Assembly (NCBI GenBank): GCA_021789735.1
Contig: JAJYJB010000110.1
Span: 1-5,722 of the forward strand
Length of the DNA stretch: 5,722 bases
Source of the DNA: Nitrospirota bacterium
GTDB lineage: Bacteria; Nitrospirota; Thermodesulfovibrionia; Thermodesulfovibrionales; JdFR-88
Reading direction: 5' to 3'
The position numbers and the translations under genes are program-made. The notes beneath the pieces are model-generated. The model was given only the letters and a program-made list of their open reading frames with translations. It was not told the DNA's origin and did no database searches. The number at the start of each line of letters is the position of its first letter. Position 1 is the stretch's first letter. Below, in pieces: positions 4,290-5,722 of the stretch.

Positions 4290-5663
4290 TTGAAGAGGAT
4301 GGCGAAGTACGTTTCAGTTGTGCTCCTCGTGGCCGCTCTTGCAGTATTCGCCTCCTGCCTGGCCGCATGCGCAGACCAGGGCGCAGGCGGCGCGCCCGCA
4401 GTGGCGGCCGCGGCTTCTGCGGCAGCCCCGGCCCCGGCACAGATAGATCCCGGCGACACCGCATGGCTCCTCCTTTGCTCCGCGCTTGTGCTCATAATGA
4501 CCCCGGCCCTCGGGTTTTTCTACGGGGGGATGGTGCGGAAGAAAAACGTCCTTGGCACCATCATGCACAGCTTCTGGGCCATATGCATTGTGAGCATAGT
4601 GTGGGTGCTCTGGACGTACTCCATGGCCTTTGGCCCGAGCATCCACGGCATCATAGGCAACCTGAGCTGGTTCGGGCTGAACGGAGTGGGGGAGGGCCCG
4701 TCGCCACTGGGCTCCCCCAAGGTGCCGCACCTGGCCTTCATGGCCTTCCAGCTCATGTTCGCCATCATAACCCCCGCGCTCATCACCGGCGCCTTTGCCG
4801 AGAGGATGAAGTTTTCCGCCTACACACTGTTCATAATCCTCTGGGCGACCTTCGTATACGCGCCCATCGCCCACTGGGTTTGGAACCCCGGCGGATGGCT
4901 CTCCAAACTTGGCACGCTTGATTTCGCGGGCGGCACGGTCGTCCACGTGAACGCGGGAATAGCGGCGCTGGTTGCCGCCATGGTCATCGGGAAAAGGAAG
5001 GGTTACCTGGAGGTCCCGATGATGCCAAACAACATAGGCTACACCGTGCTTGGCGCATCTCTTCTGTGGTTTGGCTGGTTCGGCTTCAACGCGGGCAGCG
5101 CCATAACCTCCGGAGGGTTGGCCGCGCTGGCCTTCGTCACCACCAACACGGCAACCGCCGCGGCCGCGCTGGGCTGGTCCTTCACGGAATGGGCGCACAA
5201 GGGAAGGCCAACCGTCCTTGGAGCGGCCTCCGGAGCGGTGGCGGGACTTGTCGCCATAACCCCGGCGGCGGGCTTCGTTACCCCGCTTGGGGCCATAGCC
5301 ATAGGCGTTGTGGCGGGCATAATCTGCTATACCGCCGTGAACCTGAGGCCCAGGCTTGGCTATGACGACTCACTGGACGTGGTGGGCGTTCACGGGCTTG
5401 GCGGCTTCTGGGGCGCGATAGCAACCGGCATCTTTGCCTCCCCTGCCGTAAACCCGGCCGGAAGGGGCCTGCTCTATGGCAACCCGCACCAGGTGGTCAT
5501 ACAGTTTCTGGCCTGCGGCGTCACGCTAGTGTGGTCCGGAGCGGTCACATACATCATACTTAAGGTGGTGGACGCGGTAGTGGGGCTCAGGGTCTCCGAA
5601 CAGGAGGAAGAGCTTGGCCTGGACCTCTCCCAGCATGACGAGACGGGCTACAACCTTTTTTAG
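4290..5663 (+). CDS. amtB: Ammonium transporter (Amt/MEP/Rh family)
   Basis: AmtB is an inner-membrane trimer that conducts ammonium/ammonia and is blocked by GlnK. The 457-residue precursor has a signal peptide (about 1-27) and an Ala/Pro-rich linker (31-51), then the 11-helix Amt fold from about residue 57. Residues aligned by eye with E. coli AmtB are all kept: the Phe gate F157 and F266 (with F153), W198 and S270 of the external site, D211 in LDFAGGTVVH, and the twin pore histidines H219 and H368. The C-terminal tail GLRVSEQEEELGLDLSQHD is the usual GlnK-contact region. The signal peptide contains LAAC (24-27), a lipobox-like site unusual for this family. The start is TTG at 4290, backed by GAGGAGG ten bases upstream; ATG at 4299 would shorten it by three residues. 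It lies two bases after glnK. No hairpin terminator is visible after it. Confidence 0.97.
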   Translation: MKRMAKYVSVVLLVAALAVFASCLAACADQGAGGAPAVAAAASAAAPAPAQIDPGDTAWLLLCSALVLIMTPALGFFYGGMVRKKNVLGTIMHSFWAICIVSIVWVLWTYSMAFGPSIHGIIGNLSWFGLNGVGEGPSPLGSPKVPHLAFMAFQLMFAIITPALITGAFAERMKFSAYTLFIILWATFVYAPIAHWVWNPGGWLSKLGTLDFAGGTVVHVNAGIAALVAAMVIGKRKGYLEVPMMPNNIGYTVLGASLLWFGWFGFNAGSAITSGGLAALAFVTTNTATAAAALGWSFTEWAHKGRPTVLGAASGAVAGLVAITPAAGFVTPLGAIAIGVVAGIICYTAVNLRPRLGYDDSLDVVGVHGLGGFWGAIATGIFASPAVNPAGRGLLYGNPHQVVIQFLACGVTLVWSGAVTYIILKVVDAVVGLRVSEQEEELGLDLSQHDETGYNLF

Positions 5664-5722
5664 TTTTTCTGGTTTTTTGTTTTTTTGTCTGTCCTTAGGA
5701 GAAGAAGAGCAGAAGAAAAGGG
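5664..5722 (+). other. Pyrimidine-to-purine strand switch after amtB
   Basis: After the amtB stop codon comes a T-rich tract (to about 5697) broken by a few G's, then an almost pure purine run to the window end with one C at 5710. No GC-rich stem precedes the T tract, so it is not a standard intrinsic terminator. AGGAG at 5697-5701 could be the ribosome binding site of a gene that starts just outside the window. Confidence 0.4.

Noticed and set aside
4314..5198. Long open frame (294 codons) antisense to amtB
   Set aside because: It lies wholly inside a certain amtB gene. Its product is rich in Gly, Arg and Pro with no family resemblance, which is typical of the antisense frame of a GC-rich membrane protein gene.

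Overview
The window is a stretch of ordinary bacterial chromosome with seven complete protein genes and no mobile element, CRISPR array, rRNA or tRNA that I can see. It is moderately GC-rich, and AGG and ATA codons are common in the genes. A GH57 glycosidase, a bacteriohemerythrin, an archaeal-type adenosine-specific kinase and a glnK-amtB pair together suggest an anaerobic or microaerobic Gram-negative bacterium, perhaps of the Desulfobacterota or Nitrospirota. That assignment is an inference from gene content and style, not a phylogenetic result.

Layout: the left third is on the minus strand. Read in the direction of transcription it holds an adenosine-specific kinase (DUF355) gene at 1606-1124, hisI (histidine biosynthesis) at 929-597, and a HINT-type histidine-triad hydrolase at 520-179. 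A 331-base divergent intergenic region (1607-1937) separates these from the plus-strand genes. Those are a GH57 glycoside hydrolase (1938-3140), a single-domain bacteriohemerythrin (3302-3718) and the nitrogen-sensing pair glnK (3949-4287) and amtB (4290-5663). The window ends in a pyrimidine-rich then purine-rich stretch.

How the genes work together: only glnK-amtB is a clear functional unit. The PII protein and the ammonium channel it blocks are separated by two bases, and a near-consensus sigma-54 element lies upstream, as expected for nitrogen-limitation control. hisI and the HIT gene lie in tandem and probably share a transcript. Both act on phosphorylated adenine nucleotides, but I do not claim a shared pathway. 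The GH57 and hemerythrin genes are separated by a perfect 12-bp hairpin and look like independent units.

I found no convincing new multi-gene system. The most interesting signals are small. The adenosine-specific kinase gene appears to be leaderless, with an extended -10 box placed so that transcription should begin on the A of its ATG. The AmtB precursor carries a lipobox-like LAAC. The GH57 upstream region contains mutually exclusive stems. Tandem and inverted repeats lie upstream of the glnK promoter.
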